A stretch of 64,000 bases of DNA from Pusillimonas sp. MFBS29. Lineage in GTDB: Bacteria; Pseudomonadota; Gammaproteobacteria; Burkholderiales; Burkholderiaceae_B. Under the pieces are notes generated by a model, which was not told the DNA's origin, did not search any database, and saw nothing but the letters and a program-made list of their open reading frames with translations. The first letter of the stretch is position 1. The number at the start of each line of letters is the position of its first letter. The stretch spans positions 124,001 through 188,000 of the forward strand of contig NZ_JAJEWL010000006.1 in NCBI RefSeq assembly GCF_020687695.1. Direction: 5' to 3'. Positions 54,889-63,893 of this stretch are shown here, in pieces. The translations under genes were made by a program, and so were the position numbers.

Positions 54889-56160
54889 ATGTCTTATGAA
54901 TTATGGATAGGGGCCCGTTATGCCGGGCTGGCGCGTGCTGGACGACGTGGAGGGCGCGGCGACCGCTTCGTGTCGTTTATTGCCGCCAGTTCCATGGCAG
55001 GTATTGCGCTGGGTGTGGCGGCATTGATCGTGGTCTTGTCCGTCATGAATGGCTTTCAGACGCAGGTCAGGGATCGCATGCTGTCTGTGCTGCCCCACAT
55101 AGAACTCTATGTGCCCCGCATGGCGCCCGACCAGGGCTTGTCCGACTGGCGTGAGATTGCCGCCACGGCCAGACAGAACCCTGAGGTTCAGGGGGCGGCG
55201 CCTTTTGTGGCGGCCCAGGGCATGATAGTACGTGGTTCGGCACTAAGCGGCGTACAGGTACGCGGCATAGATCCGGGGCTCGAGGGCGAAGTGTCCGATC
55301 TGGCAGGGCAGATGGTGTCGGGCAAGCTCGATACCCTCACGTCGGGCAGTTTTTCTGTGGTGCTCGGTAACCAGCTGGCCAGTACCCTGGGTGTAGCCGT
55401 GGGCGATACCGTGCTGATCATGGCGCCCCAGGGCTCTATTTCTCCGGCAGGATTCACACCGCGCATGCGGCAGTTCACTGTGACCGGTCTGTTTTCTTCC
55501 GGCCACTACGAGTACGATGCCTCGCTGGCCTTCATTCAGTATGAAGATGCCGCCAAGGTGTTTCGCGACAGTGGTGCCAGCGGCGTACGCTTGCGGATTG
55601 CCGACATGCACCAGGCTCCGCTGGTCGCCCAGCAGCTGCGCGATGTCCTGCCGTCATTTGTGCATGCACAAGACTGGACGCAGAACAACCGTACCTGGTT
55701 TGCAGCCGTGCAGACTGAAAAGCGCATGATGTTTCTGATCCTTGCTCTGATTGTTGCAGTCGCCGCGTTCAACTTGCTGTCGTCACTGGTGATGGCGGTC
55801 AAGGACAAGCGATCCGATATTGCGATATTGCGTACCCTGGGCGCCGGCCCCGGAGAAATCGCGCGTATCTTCCTGGTTCAGGGATCGCTCATCGGTGTGG
55901 TGGGAACCCTGCTGGGAGTCGGCTTTGGTGCCTTGCTTGCCTATAACATCGATGTCATTGTGCCGTTCATTGAACGCTTGCTGGGAATTCAGTTCCTTCC
56001 TCAGCAGATATATTTCATCAGCGAACTGCCGTCCAACCCGCAAATAACAGATATAGCGATTGTGGCAGCAACCTCTTTGGTGCTGTCCCTGCTGGCCACG
56101 CTGTACCCCAGCTGGCGTGCGTCCAGCCTGCAACCGGCACAGGTGCTGCGTCATGACTGA
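54889..56160 (+). CDS. lolC: Lipoprotein-releasing system permease LolC/LolE
   Basis: The Lol system releases lipoproteins from the inner membrane to the periplasmic carrier LolA. This 423-residue permease has one N-terminal helix (about 26-48, [22 protein letters not shown]) and a large periplasmic domain. Three C-terminal helices follow, with the MacB/FtsX-type [23 protein letters not shown] motif near residue 310. The family start [20 protein letters not shown] fixes the ATG at 54889. It overlaps lolD by 8 bases. Only one permease gene is present, so the complex probably uses a single LolC/E-type (LolF-like) subunit as a dimer, or the partner lies elsewhere. Confidence 0.95.
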   Translation: MSYELWIGARYAGLARAGRRGGRGDRFVSFIAASSMAGIALGVAALIVVLSVMNGFQTQVRDRMLSVLPHIELYVPRMAPDQGLSDWREIAATARQNPEVQGAAPFVAAQGMIVRGSALSGVQVRGIDPGLEGEVSDLAGQMVSGKLDTLTSGSFSVVLGNQLASTLGVAVGDTVLIMAPQGSISPAGFTPRMRQFTVTGLFSSGHYEYDASLAFIQYEDAAKVFRDSGASGVRLRIADMHQAPLVAQQLRDVLPSFVHAQDWTQNNRTWFAAVQTEKRMMFLILALIVAVAAFNLLSSLVMAVKDKRSDIAILRTLGAGPGEIARIFLVQGSLIGVVGTLLGVGFGALLAYNIDVIVPFIERLLGIQFLPQQIYFISELPSNPQITDIAIVAATSLVLSLLATLYPSWRASSLQPAQVLRHD

Positions 56161-56869
56161 TACCAAGGTAATTCACGCGCTCAGCGCACGCAATCTGGTC
56201 AAGACCTATCAAGAGGGCGGGCGGCAGGTACAGGTGCTGCGCGATGTCAGCCTGCATGTCGATCCGGGCGAAATGATCGCCATCGTCGGCGCGTCAGGGT
56301 CCGGCAAAAGCACCTTGCTGCACACACTGGGTTTGCTGGACGAAGCAACGTCGGGCACCGTGTTCATTAACGGCGAACCTGCTTCCGGCCTGAACGAAGC
56401 CCAGCGCAGCAAGTTGCGCAATCGCAGCCTCGGGTTTGTTTACCAGTTCCATCATCTGCTGCCTGAATTCAACGCACTCGATAATGTGGCGATGCCCCTG
56501 ATCGTGCGTCGCGAGAGCCGAACCAAGGCCCGTGAGCAGGCACGAGTCGTGCTTGAGCAGGTGGGTCTGGCCGAACGGATCGATCACTATCCCGGGCAAT
56601 TGTCAGGGGGTGAGCGTCAGCGCGTGGCGCTGGCACGGGCTTTGGTGACGCGCCCGACTTGTGTGCTGGCCGATGAGCCTACCGGCAACCTTGACCGATA
56701 CACAGCGGAAAGCATGTTCGATTTGCTGGTCCGCGTCAATCGCGAGTTTGGAACCGCGTTTGTGATCGTGACGCATGATCCGGCGCTTGCCGCATTGGCG
56801 CACCGGCAGTTGAATATGGATAAAGGCCGTTTGGTTGATACGGAAACGCCGCCCATCACCGAGGCCTGA
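56153..56869 (+). CDS. lolD: Lipoprotein-releasing system ATP-binding protein LolD
   Basis: The 238-residue ATPase powers lipoprotein release by the LolC/E permease. Walker A is [21 protein letters not shown] near residue 44, the LolD motif [22 protein letters not shown] follows near 95, then signature [15 protein letters not shown], Walker [12 protein letters not shown] and H-loop VTHDPALA. The [12 protein letters not shown] segment distinguishes LolD from MacB- and FtsE-type ATPases. It starts within the end of lolC; tatD begins 47 bases after its stop. Confidence 0.96.
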   Translation: MTDTKVIHALSARNLVKTYQEGGRQVQVLRDVSLHVDPGEMIAIVGASGSGKSTLLHTLGLLDEATSGTVFINGEPASGLNEAQRSKLRNRSLGFVYQFHHLLPEFNALDNVAMPLIVRRESRTKAREQARVVLEQVGLAERIDHYPGQLSGGERQRVALARALVTRPTCVLADEPTGNLDRYTAESMFDLLVRVNREFGTAFVIVTHDPALAALAHRQLNMDKGRLVDTETPPITEA

Positions 56870-56916
56870 ACAGCCACTGCGCCAGTGTTGCTCCGGGTGG
56901 CAGATAAAGGGGTTCT

Positions 56917-57738
56917 ATGCTGATAGATACGCATTGCCATCTCGATGCTGCAGAGTTTTCCGAAGACCGACCGGCTGTCATCCAAAGGGCGCAGGAACAA
57001 GGAGTTAAGGCTATAGTCATCCCTGCTGTCTCGCGCTCCAATTTTGGTACCGTGCGTGACCTGGCCCATTCCTTCAGGGGCGGGGCGTACGCATTGGGCA
57101 TACATCCGATATGCATACCGCAGGCGCAGGCATCCGATCTGGAAGTCCTGGAGTCGACGATTGTTCAGGCGATGGATGATCCACGCCTGGTCGCCATAGG
57201 AGAGATCGGTCTGGATTTTTTCCTGCCCCAGCTCAAGGAGCCCGCCGTGCGGGACAAGCAAGAGGTCTTCTATGCGGCCCAGCTGGATCTGGCGCAGCGC
57301 TATGGTTTGCCCGTGCTGCTGCATGTTCGACGCTCGCAAGATATCTTGCTCAAGCATTTGCGCAGGCGCGGGGCTATCGGCGGGATCGCACATGCCTTCA
57401 ATGGCAGCTTCCAGCAGGCCGGTCAGTTCCTGGATCACGGGTTCGCACTGGGGTTTGGGGGCGCCATGACATTTACGCGGGCGCTGCAGATCAGGCGGCT
57501 GGCGGAACAATTGCCCCTTGAGGCTCTGGTGCTGGAAACCGATGCGCCGGATATTCCGCCTGCCTGGCTGGGCGGGCCCGGTCAGGCCACGGCCAGGAAC
57601 GAGCCGGGCGAGGTGGCTGGTGTTGCCACCGAGATGGCCGGAATAAGAGGTCTGGCGCGTGCAGATCTGATCAAGGTTACGGCGGCGAATGCCAGGAGGG
57701 TGTTGCCGCGCCTGGGACTCGCCGCCATGAATGGCTGA
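56917..57738 (+). CDS. TatD-family hydrolase/deoxyribonuclease
   Basis: A 273-residue metal-dependent hydrolase with a TIM-barrel fold; TatD and YcfH-type proteins act as 3'-5' exonucleases and DNA/RNA repair factors. Metal ligands are seen in DTHCHLDAAEF at the N-terminus, AIGEIGLDFF near 90, LPVLLHVRRSQD near 130, GIAHAFNGSFQQ near 157 and LETDAPDIPPAWLG near 210. It follows lolD by 47 bases and could share its transcript. The convergent Bug-protein gene ends six bases beyond its stop. Confidence 0.93.
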   Translation: MLIDTHCHLDAAEFSEDRPAVIQRAQEQGVKAIVIPAVSRSNFGTVRDLAHSFRGGAYALGIHPICIPQAQASDLEVLESTIVQAMDDPRLVAIGEIGLDFFLPQLKEPAVRDKQEVFYAAQLDLAQRYGLPVLLHVRRSQDILLKHLRRRGAIGGIAHAFNGSFQQAGQFLDHGFALGFGGAMTFTRALQIRRLAEQLPLEALVLETDAPDIPPAWLGGPGQATARNEPGEVAGVATEMAGIRGLARADLIKVTAANARRVLPRLGLAAMNG

Positions 57739-57744
57739 CGCAGG

Positions 57745-58716
57745 TTAGTTGATCTTGAAGCCGGTTTTCTTGACCACGTTGGCCCAGCGTTTTTGCTCGG
57801 AGACCAGCAGATCGCCCGTCGCCTTGCGATCAGAGGCCACAATCACGAATCCACTGCCCTCCAGCGTCTTGCGCACGCTGTCAGCCTGCAGTGCGGCAAC
57901 AATTTTCTGGTTCAGTGTATCAAGGGCTGCATCGGGCGTGCCCTTGGGCGCGAAGAAGGCGAACCATGCGCCGAAATCAACGTCGGGCATGCCTTGCTCT
58001 TTGAACGTGGCTATGTCGCCCAGCATTTTGGTGCGCTCGGCACCGGTTATGGCCAGCGCGCCCATTTTTCCGCCTGCCAGCTGGGGCGCTGCCATGGCGG
58101 TGGTGACAAAAGCACCTTGTACCTGACCGCTGATGATGGCCGACACTGCATCGCCGGTAGAGCGGTAATGAACGGGTTCGATCTTGAAACCACCGGCTTC
58201 AGCCAGCATTTCCGCGCCGAAATGGCCGGGTGTGCCGGCGCCGAAGGTCGCAATGTTGAAGTGCTCTTTGCTGTTCTTGGCCGCTTCGACAAATTCCTTC
58301 AAGGTTTTGTACGGAGAGTCAGCGGGGGTGACCAGCACGAAGTTGGCACGTACGGCTTCGGTGATGGGATCGAATTGTTCCAAAGGCTTGTACGACAGCG
58401 TGGACGTGGTTTCGGGGGCGATACTGATGGAGCCGACTTCGCCCAACAGGATGTTGTAGCCGTTGGCAGGGCTGTTGGCCGCAGAGTAGGCGGCGATCTG
58501 CCCGCCTGCACCGGCCTTGTTCTCGACGACGACTGATTGGCCGATTTCCTTGGCCAATTGATCGCCTACAGTGCGTGCCACGATGTCTGGGCCGGTGCCG
58601 GCGGGAAACCCTACGGTCAGGCGGATGGGCTGCTCGGGGTAGGCAGCCAGGGTCGACGCGGAAAACAATGCGAGGCCGGCCGCTGCCAGCAGCTTGCCCA
58701 AGTGTAATGGTTTCAT
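57745..58716 (-). CDS. Bug/TctC-family periplasmic binding protein
   Basis: A 323-residue Bug protein, the large family of tripartite-tricarboxylate-type binding proteins abundant in Bordetella and relatives. A signal peptide ends near SASTLAA. The hallmark start YPEQPIRLTVGFPAGTGPDIVAR is clear, followed by NKAGAGGQIAAYSAANSPANGYNILLGEVG. No TctA/TctB permease is adjacent, so it is an orphan binder, which may use permeases elsewhere or act in signalling. It is last in an operon with a DUF3237 protein and an FAD monooxygenase, suggesting an aromatic ligand. Confidence 0.93.
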   Translation of the reverse strand: MKPLHLGKLLAAAGLALFSASTLAAYPEQPIRLTVGFPAGTGPDIVARTVGDQLAKEIGQSVVVENKAGAGGQIAAYSAANSPANGYNILLGEVGSISIAPETTSTLSYKPLEQFDPITEAVRANFVLVTPADSPYKTLKEFVEAAKNSKEHFNIATFGAGTPGHFGAEMLAEAGGFKIEPVHYRSTGDAVSAIISGQVQGAFVTTAMAAPQLAGGKMGALAITGAERTKMLGDIATFKEQGMPDVDFGAWFAFFAPKGTPDAALDTLNQKIVAALQADSVRKTLEGSGFVIVASDRKATGDLLVSEQKRWANVVKKTGFKIN

Positions 58717-58740
58717 GGTGAGTCTCCTGTGTTTGTTTTA

Positions 58741-59208
58741 TTAGCGAACAAGATAAAAATTCAGTTCCACCCGGTCGGGATAGCGTGCGCCGGTGCCCAG
58801 AAACAGATGGGTGTTGAGCCAATCCAGGCGTGGGGCCGCTGTTTCAAAGCGGGGATAGCTGCGAAAGTAAATGCGCGCCGGATCCACGGGTTTGCCGTGG
58901 GCCAGGGCCGCGATATCTTCGGCCGAACCTGTGCGTATACCCGTGTTTTCTACATAAACCGTCTCGCCCTGATCGGTTTCTATGACGTAACGGGCGTGAA
59001 TATCGGTAAACGTGTGGGAACGTATGATCTGGAAATCGGCGCCGCCGGGCAGAATGCGCCCGGACAGCTTGCCGGTCACGACGCCACCGGTAATGGGAAT
59101 GACGCGGCGTCTTCCGCCCGGCGTATGGCCCACTTCCTGCGGGGCAGCCACGTCAACAACAATGGTGGCCACATGCTCAAGCTCGGGGGGTAAGGCGGGA
59201 GTAGTCAT
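58741..59208 (-). CDS. DUF3237 family protein
   Basis: A 155-residue protein of the DUF3237/UPF0311 family (PELEHVATIVVDVAAPQEVG, GGRRRVIPITGGVVTGKLSGRILPGGADFQIIR, RSYPRFETAAPRLDWLNTHLFLGTGAR). Relatives form small beta-barrels. They are often next to genes for degradation of aromatic or hydroxylated compounds, but no activity is established. The ATG at 59208 follows the monooxygenase stop by 34 bases. Encoded between the Bug protein and the monooxygenase genes, it probably acts in the same pathway. Confidence 0.85.
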   Translation of the reverse strand: MTTPALPPELEHVATIVVDVAAPQEVGHTPGGRRRVIPITGGVVTGKLSGRILPGGADFQIIRSHTFTDIHARYVIETDQGETVYVENTGIRTGSAEDIAALAHGKPVDPARIYFRSYPRFETAAPRLDWLNTHLFLGTGARYPDRVELNFYLVR

Positions 59209-59242
59209 TTGATTATTCCTTGCTGACAAGACTGGGGCGGCA

Positions 59243-60502
59243 TCATTGCCGGGCTTTCAGCGCGGCCGGATCGAAACCGGCCAGGCGTTTGTAGCGTGCA
59301 GAGATCTCGTTGAGCTCGGCCTCGGAAACCACGTCGTGTATATGAGAGTAGCCTTCCGGCGCCCGTTCATGCGCCAGTTGCATCACTTGCTCAGGACCGT
59401 TCAGACGATTGCGCAAGACGATGCCGGCTGTGATGGGCAGGCGTTCGGCCTCGTATTCCTTAAGGGCCAGCTCAATGCTGGCTTTGCCCGGCGAGCGCAA
59501 GGTCTGCAGTCTGTCTGCCAGATAGCGCGCATCGAGTATGGCCTGCGCCGAGCCATTGGATCCTATGGGATACATGGGGTGAGCAGCATCGCCCAGCAAG
59601 GTAACGCGCTCATGTGTCCAGCGCGGCAGCGGGTCTTTGTCGACCAGCGGGAACTCGTAGATGGCTTCGGCACCGCTGATCACCGAGGGAATATCTATCC
59701 AGTCCCATTTCCAGGTGGCAAACCGGTCGGCGAACACGGAAGCGTCTACCACACGATTCCAGTCGGTGCTGGGCAGGTCGGGATCGGGTACGCGCAGCTC
59801 GGCAATCCAGTTGATGCGTGAGCGTCCCTGCTGGCGCATGGGTTCGGAAATGGGGTAGCAGACGAATTTCTGGTCCTGGTGGCCGGCCATGAACATGGTC
59901 TTGCCATCCAGATAGGGTTCGCTGTCGGTTACTGCACGCCATAGCATGCGTCCCGAAAAACGCAGGGCATCGCCTTGTGGATAAAAATGCCGGCGAACAG
60001 CCGAATGGATACCGTCTGCACCGATGAGCAGATCGCCGCGAACTTCAACCATATTGCCGGTGTTGCGATCGCGGAAGCCGGCGGTCACGCCGTCCGCATC
60101 CTGTTTGAGCGACTCAAAGGCCATGCCGGTATGGATACGGTCACTGCCCAGGCGCTGTATGGCGATGTCGGCCAACGACAGCTGAAGTTCGCCACGATGT
60201 ATGGAAAGTTGCGGTACGGGATAGCCCGCTGCCAGGCCCCGTGGCTCTTTCCAGATAGGCTGGCCATGACGGTTGTAGTAGTGCAGGGCAGACGTGGTGA
60301 TGGCTTTTGCAGCAAGCGTATCGAGCACGCCAAGCTGATTCAATTCATTGACGGCGTGGGGCAGCAGGTTGATACCAACGCCAAGCGGCTGCAAGCTGCG
60401 CACGCTTTCAAAGATATCGCACTCGATGCCACGTTGCTGCAGCATCAATCCCAGTGACAAGCCGCCTATGCCTGCGCCGACGATGATGACTTTCAAATCC
60501 AC
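59243..60502 (-). CDS. FAD-dependent monooxygenase, salicylate hydroxylase/PhzS-like
   Basis: A 419-residue class A flavoprotein hydroxylase. The FAD-binding GxGxxG is IIVGAGIGGLSLGL at residues 5-18, the DG motif is LLIGADGIHSAVRRHF near 160, and the GD motif is LLGDAAHPMYPIGSNGSAQA near 305. The GSNGSAQA segment is PhzS-like. It should hydroxylate an aromatic ring using NAD(P)H and oxygen; the substrate is unknown. The start is a GTG at 60502 with AAAGGAGA upstream. A perfect 9-base inverted repeat directly in front, facing a divergent MarR gene, predicts induction by the aromatic substrate or a derivative. Confidence 0.9.
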   Translation of the reverse strand: MDLKVIIVGAGIGGLSLGLMLQQRGIECDIFESVRSLQPLGVGINLLPHAVNELNQLGVLDTLAAKAITTSALHYYNRHGQPIWKEPRGLAAGYPVPQLSIHRGELQLSLADIAIQRLGSDRIHTGMAFESLKQDADGVTAGFRDRNTGNMVEVRGDLLIGADGIHSAVRRHFYPQGDALRFSGRMLWRAVTDSEPYLDGKTMFMAGHQDQKFVCYPISEPMRQQGRSRINWIAELRVPDPDLPSTDWNRVVDASVFADRFATWKWDWIDIPSVISGAEAIYEFPLVDKDPLPRWTHERVTLLGDAAHPMYPIGSNGSAQAILDARYLADRLQTLRSPGKASIELALKEYEAERLPITAGIVLRNRLNGPEQVMQLAHERAPEGYSHIHDVVSEAELNEISARYKRLAGFDPAALKARQ

Positions 60503-60510
60503 TCTCCTTT

Positions 60511-60531
60511 ATTGTTATGTATCATAACAAT
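60511..60531. promoter_or_regulatory. MarR-type operator before the monooxygenase operon
   Basis: ATTGTTATG and CATAACAAT form a perfect 9-base inverted repeat with a 3-base TAT centre. It lies 8 bases upstream of the monooxygenase start and overlaps its leader, while the divergent MarR gene starts 120 bases away. The length and form fit MarR-family operators. Binding here would block the monooxygenase promoter. Confidence 0.8.
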
Positions 60532-60652
60532 GTGACAGGGGTTAACACCTATCAGGATTTACCCCTATTATTGATGCAGATTAAGGCGCAGAAACCCGAA
60601 GTTGATCCTATGCGTTTAAGCTGCACACCTTGCAACCCGATCAGGAACCGAC

Positions 60653-61150
60653 TTGTCCAGAAAACCCAGTTCACGTCCCCAGCACAGACGGCCCGCACAG
60701 CGGGGCGAGTCCACCGGCGCCCAGGTTCCGGGAGTGGAGTACGGCTTGTTGGAAGATCTGATGGGCTATGCCTTGCGGCGTGCGCAAATTCGCATTTACC
60801 AGGACTTCCTGGACACGATGGAGTCGTGGTCCATTACACCGCCACGTTTTTCGGCCATGATCATCATCGACAACAACGCGGGAATGAAGTTGACCGAGCT
60901 GGCGGCAGCCATGGGCATTGCCCGGTCAGGTGCGGTTGAAGTGGTTAATTCGCTGGAGAAGCTGGGCTTCGTGAGCCGCACTGACTCAGAGGTGGACAAG
61001 CGTGCCCATGTGCTGGCCCTGACCAGCGTGGGGAAAAAGGCACTGACGGGCATTGCCCAGGCCATACAGGCGCACGATGCCAGGATCAGCGCCAGGCTGA
61101 CGACCGCCGAGCAGACCGAGCTGCGGCGACTGCTGGGGCTGCTGGGCTGA
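60653..61150 (+). CDS. MarR-family transcriptional regulator
   Basis: A 165-residue winged-helix regulator of the MarR family. The HTH lies around residues 75-105 (MKLTELAAAMGIARSGAVEVVNSLEKLGFV), followed by the wing RTDSEVDKRAHVLALTSVGKKAL. The N-terminal 25 residues are rich in Arg, Ser and Pro and look disordered. The chosen start is a TTG at 60653 with AGGAA upstream; a GTG at about 60731 would give a shorter form lacking that tail. It is divergent from the monooxygenase operon and very likely controls it through the inverted repeat at 60511-60531. Convergent with comEC. Confidence 0.9.
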   Translation: MSRKPSSRPQHRRPAQRGESTGAQVPGVEYGLLEDLMGYALRRAQIRIYQDFLDTMESWSITPPRFSAMIIIDNNAGMKLTELAAAMGIARSGAVEVVNSLEKLGFVSRTDSEVDKRAHVLALTSVGKKALTGIAQAIQAHDARISARLTTAEQTELRRLLGLLG

Positions 61151-61185
61151 CTTTTTCGGGGCCCCGGTTTGGTCCGGCACGATTA

Positions 61186-63684
61186 TTAATCGGCGGGAAT
61201 CCGGCGCTGCCAATAACGGCGTGCCGCCATTCTTTCGCTGCGCACCTGCAAGCCTGCATGGCGTGAATACACGCTGACCGCGCCGTGTTGGTCGGTACGC
61301 CAGAACCGGGCACCGCCGGCTTCCCAGCGCGCTTGTATATCCTGGGCAGGATGGCCATAGCGATTCCACGCGCCGGCCTGCGCCACCACATGTGCCGGCA
61401 AGGTCTGCGCAATAAAAGCCGGGCTGGATGAGGTTTTGGACCCGTGATGCGCCGCCATGACGACATCGATTTGACCCAGACCCCTGTCGACCAGGGCTGA
61501 TTCCTGCCGGCTGCCTATATCGCCGGTCAGCAAGGCGCTGTGGTGGCGGCCCCTTATGCGCAGTACACACGCCTGGGCATTGCGCGCCTGCTTCTGTGGT
61601 TTCGGCCTGGACCTCGCGCTATTGGCCGTGGGCCACAGAAATTCAAACGTTACACCATCAATATGCCAGTTCATGCCGTATTCGCATGCAGACATGGCAG
61701 GTGGCAGGGGCGGCAGCTGTCCGGGCATGCCCAGCAAGCCCGCCTCACGCTCCAGATAGTTCAGCAGGTCGAAGGAGCTGTAGGATTGGGCGACAGGCAG
61801 CGCTTCAAGTACGCTGCGCACACCGCCGGCATGATCGATATCGGCGTGTGAAACGATCAGCGCTCCCAGGCGACTGATGCCTTGCGAGCGCAGAAAGGGC
61901 CAGATCACACGCATGCCCGCATCAGAGCTGGTGCTGCTGCGCAAGCCCGTGTCGAACAACACGGCATGATGGCGGGTTTGCACCACGATGGCACTGCCTT
62001 GCCCGACGTCAAGGGCGTGCAGATTCCAGCCGCCCTCGGGCGGGCCGCCGGGTCGCCACAGCAATGCAGGCAGCATCAGCAGCCAGGCCATCCGCCGGCC
62101 TGGAAAGCCGTAGGGCAAGGTTGCCAGCATCAGGCCCAGTATGGCTACTAGCGTCAGCCACCAGGGCGTAGCCGCCACATTGAAGCTGGCCACCTTCAGT
62201 TCAGATAACCAGACCGTGGGAATCATGATGGCATGCAGTGCGGCGTGACCCAGCCAGGCGAAGGCAGATGCGACGGCCTCCAGCCCCGGTACTGCGGCTG
62301 CTCCTGCCAGCAGCAGGGCCAGCGGGGTGACCAGCAGGCTGATGACAGGAATGGCATAGGCGTTGACCAGCGGAGATGTCAGCGAAACCTCGTGGAAAAT
62401 AATGGCCAGCAAAGGCATCAGCCCTGCGGTAATAGCAAGTTGCAAGCGGGATGCTGTCGACAGCATCCCGCGCAAGCGTTCGCGCTTGCCAGGGCGCGAC
62501 CGGCCGACTGCGCTGCCGTACCAGCTGCTGCTGGCCATCAGTATGCAGACCGCGCCGAACGACAGCCAGAAGCCACTGGCACGCAATGCCCAGGGATCCA
62601 GCACTACCAGCACAAAGGCCACGACAGCCAGTAGCCTGAACGGCGTCATGTATATCCGTAAGAGATATGTTGCAGCGATCACGGCCAGCATGAAGAAGGT
62701 GCGTTGGGCGGGCACCCCCCAGCCCGCAAGCAGGCAGTACAGCCAGGCGATCAGCAAGGCAGCCATGGCCGCAGCCACCTGAGCGGGCAGGCGTTCGGCC
62801 AGGGCCGCACCACGCCAGCGCATGCGCCGCCACAGGAATAAGGTCGCCAAGCCGCCCAGGGCGGCAATCATGGTGATGTGCGAGCCGCTGATCGACACCA
62901 GATGCGTAATGCCAGTGCGGTTAAAGACTATCCAGTCGGAAGCCGGCACGCTGGCCTGGTCGCCTATGGCAAGCGCAAGCAGCACCGCGCCATAGCGCTT
63001 GTCCTGCAGATAGGGCTGCATGGCGGCGCGCACCCGGTATCTGGCCCTTTGCGCGACGACGGGCAAGCTTGCCCATGGCTCGTCATGCTGATATTTGGGT
63101 GTGCCACGCACATTGCCCAGGGCCCGGATGCCTTGGGCAAAGGCATGGGATTCATAGTCAAAGAGCTGCGGGTTTCGTGTGCCGTGCGGCGGCTTTAGCG
63201 TTAAGGCCATGCGCCATACCTGACCCGGAATCAGCTCGGGAAAATCGGCTGGTGTGCGATCGGCACGTCCATAGGGGCCAGCCCATTTTCCGGCGGACCA
63301 CGACACCTGTATGCGTGACGGCACCCCGTCGGGTATGGAGGAAATCACTTCGGCTTCGAACTGGCGGCTGTCGGGCCCCAGCCTGGGCAGGCCGGCCACC
63401 CGCAGCACGACCCGCGAAACCTTGTTTTCATTATCGAAGTGCAGGGCATCGGCCAGACGGTGTTCAACGCGCACGATGGTCAGCAGCAAGCCTGCTATTG
63501 CCATCCAGAGCGGTGCCAGCAGTTGCCAGCGGCGCCGCACGGGCAAATACCTTCCCGCAAACGCCGTAAATACCGTTGCCGAGAAACACAGGCCCAGCAA
63601 CCAGGCGCGGCCAGGCATCTGCGGCAGGCCATGCACAGCGCCGCTTGCCGCCACGAAGGCCAGCAGGCTCAGGCGTCCGGTCAC
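61186..63684 (-). CDS. comEC: DNA internalization competence protein ComEC/Rec2
   Basis: ComEC is the inner-membrane channel that takes up single-stranded DNA during transformation. The 832-residue protein has an N-terminal membrane part with an OB-like soluble region (about 50-180). A polytopic Competence domain (about 220-510) includes ITHLVSISGSHITMIAALGGLA. The C-terminal metallo-beta-lactamase-like domain (about 555-800) carries HADIDHAGGVRSVLEALP, LLTGDIGSRQESALV and AAHHGSKTSSSPAFI. The GTG start at 63684 has AAAGGA upstream. All three domains are present, so the gene looks intact, though other competence genes are not in the window. Confidence 0.95.
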   Translation of the reverse strand: MTGRLSLLAFVAASGAVHGLPQMPGRAWLLGLCFSATVFTAFAGRYLPVRRRWQLLAPLWMAIAGLLLTIVRVEHRLADALHFDNENKVSRVVLRVAGLPRLGPDSRQFEAEVISSIPDGVPSRIQVSWSAGKWAGPYGRADRTPADFPELIPGQVWRMALTLKPPHGTRNPQLFDYESHAFAQGIRALGNVRGTPKYQHDEPWASLPVVAQRARYRVRAAMQPYLQDKRYGAVLLALAIGDQASVPASDWIVFNRTGITHLVSISGSHITMIAALGGLATLFLWRRMRWRGAALAERLPAQVAAAMAALLIAWLYCLLAGWGVPAQRTFFMLAVIAATYLLRIYMTPFRLLAVVAFVLVVLDPWALRASGFWLSFGAVCILMASSSWYGSAVGRSRPGKRERLRGMLSTASRLQLAITAGLMPLLAIIFHEVSLTSPLVNAYAIPVISLLVTPLALLLAGAAAVPGLEAVASAFAWLGHAALHAIMIPTVWLSELKVASFNVAATPWWLTLVAILGLMLATLPYGFPGRRMAWLLMLPALLWRPGGPPEGGWNLHALDVGQGSAIVVQTRHHAVLFDTGLRSSTSSDAGMRVIWPFLRSQGISRLGALIVSHADIDHAGGVRSVLEALPVAQSYSSFDLLNYLEREAGLLGMPGQLPPLPPAMSACEYGMNWHIDGVTFEFLWPTANSARSRPKPQKQARNAQACVLRIRGRHHSALLTGDIGSRQESALVDRGLGQIDVVMAAHHGSKTSSSPAFIAQTLPAHVVAQAGAWNRYGHPAQDIQARWEAGGARFWRTDQHGAVSVYSRHAGLQVRSERMAARRYWQRRIPAD

Positions 63685-63893
63685 AAGAAATTCCTTTAAA
63701 TCTCACAGCGTAAGGGCGGTGGGGCGGGAAATTTGATCCGTGTGCCGTGCATAGCCATATCGGCTAGCACTCATGACAAATGACTAGTCCCATTGCTGCG
63801 GCGGCACTGTTCCACAGAGGAATAGTCCCGCAGGTCGCTGCCACCTATGCTTTAGTCATCTTCATCGTTGATTAGAAAAGGCAGCGCAAAACC

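Noticed and set aside
63685-63893. FNR box before the narK-like gene
   Set aside because: The only TTGAT (63734) lacks the paired ATCAA half-site; two TAGTCCC copies are present but match no regulator known to me.
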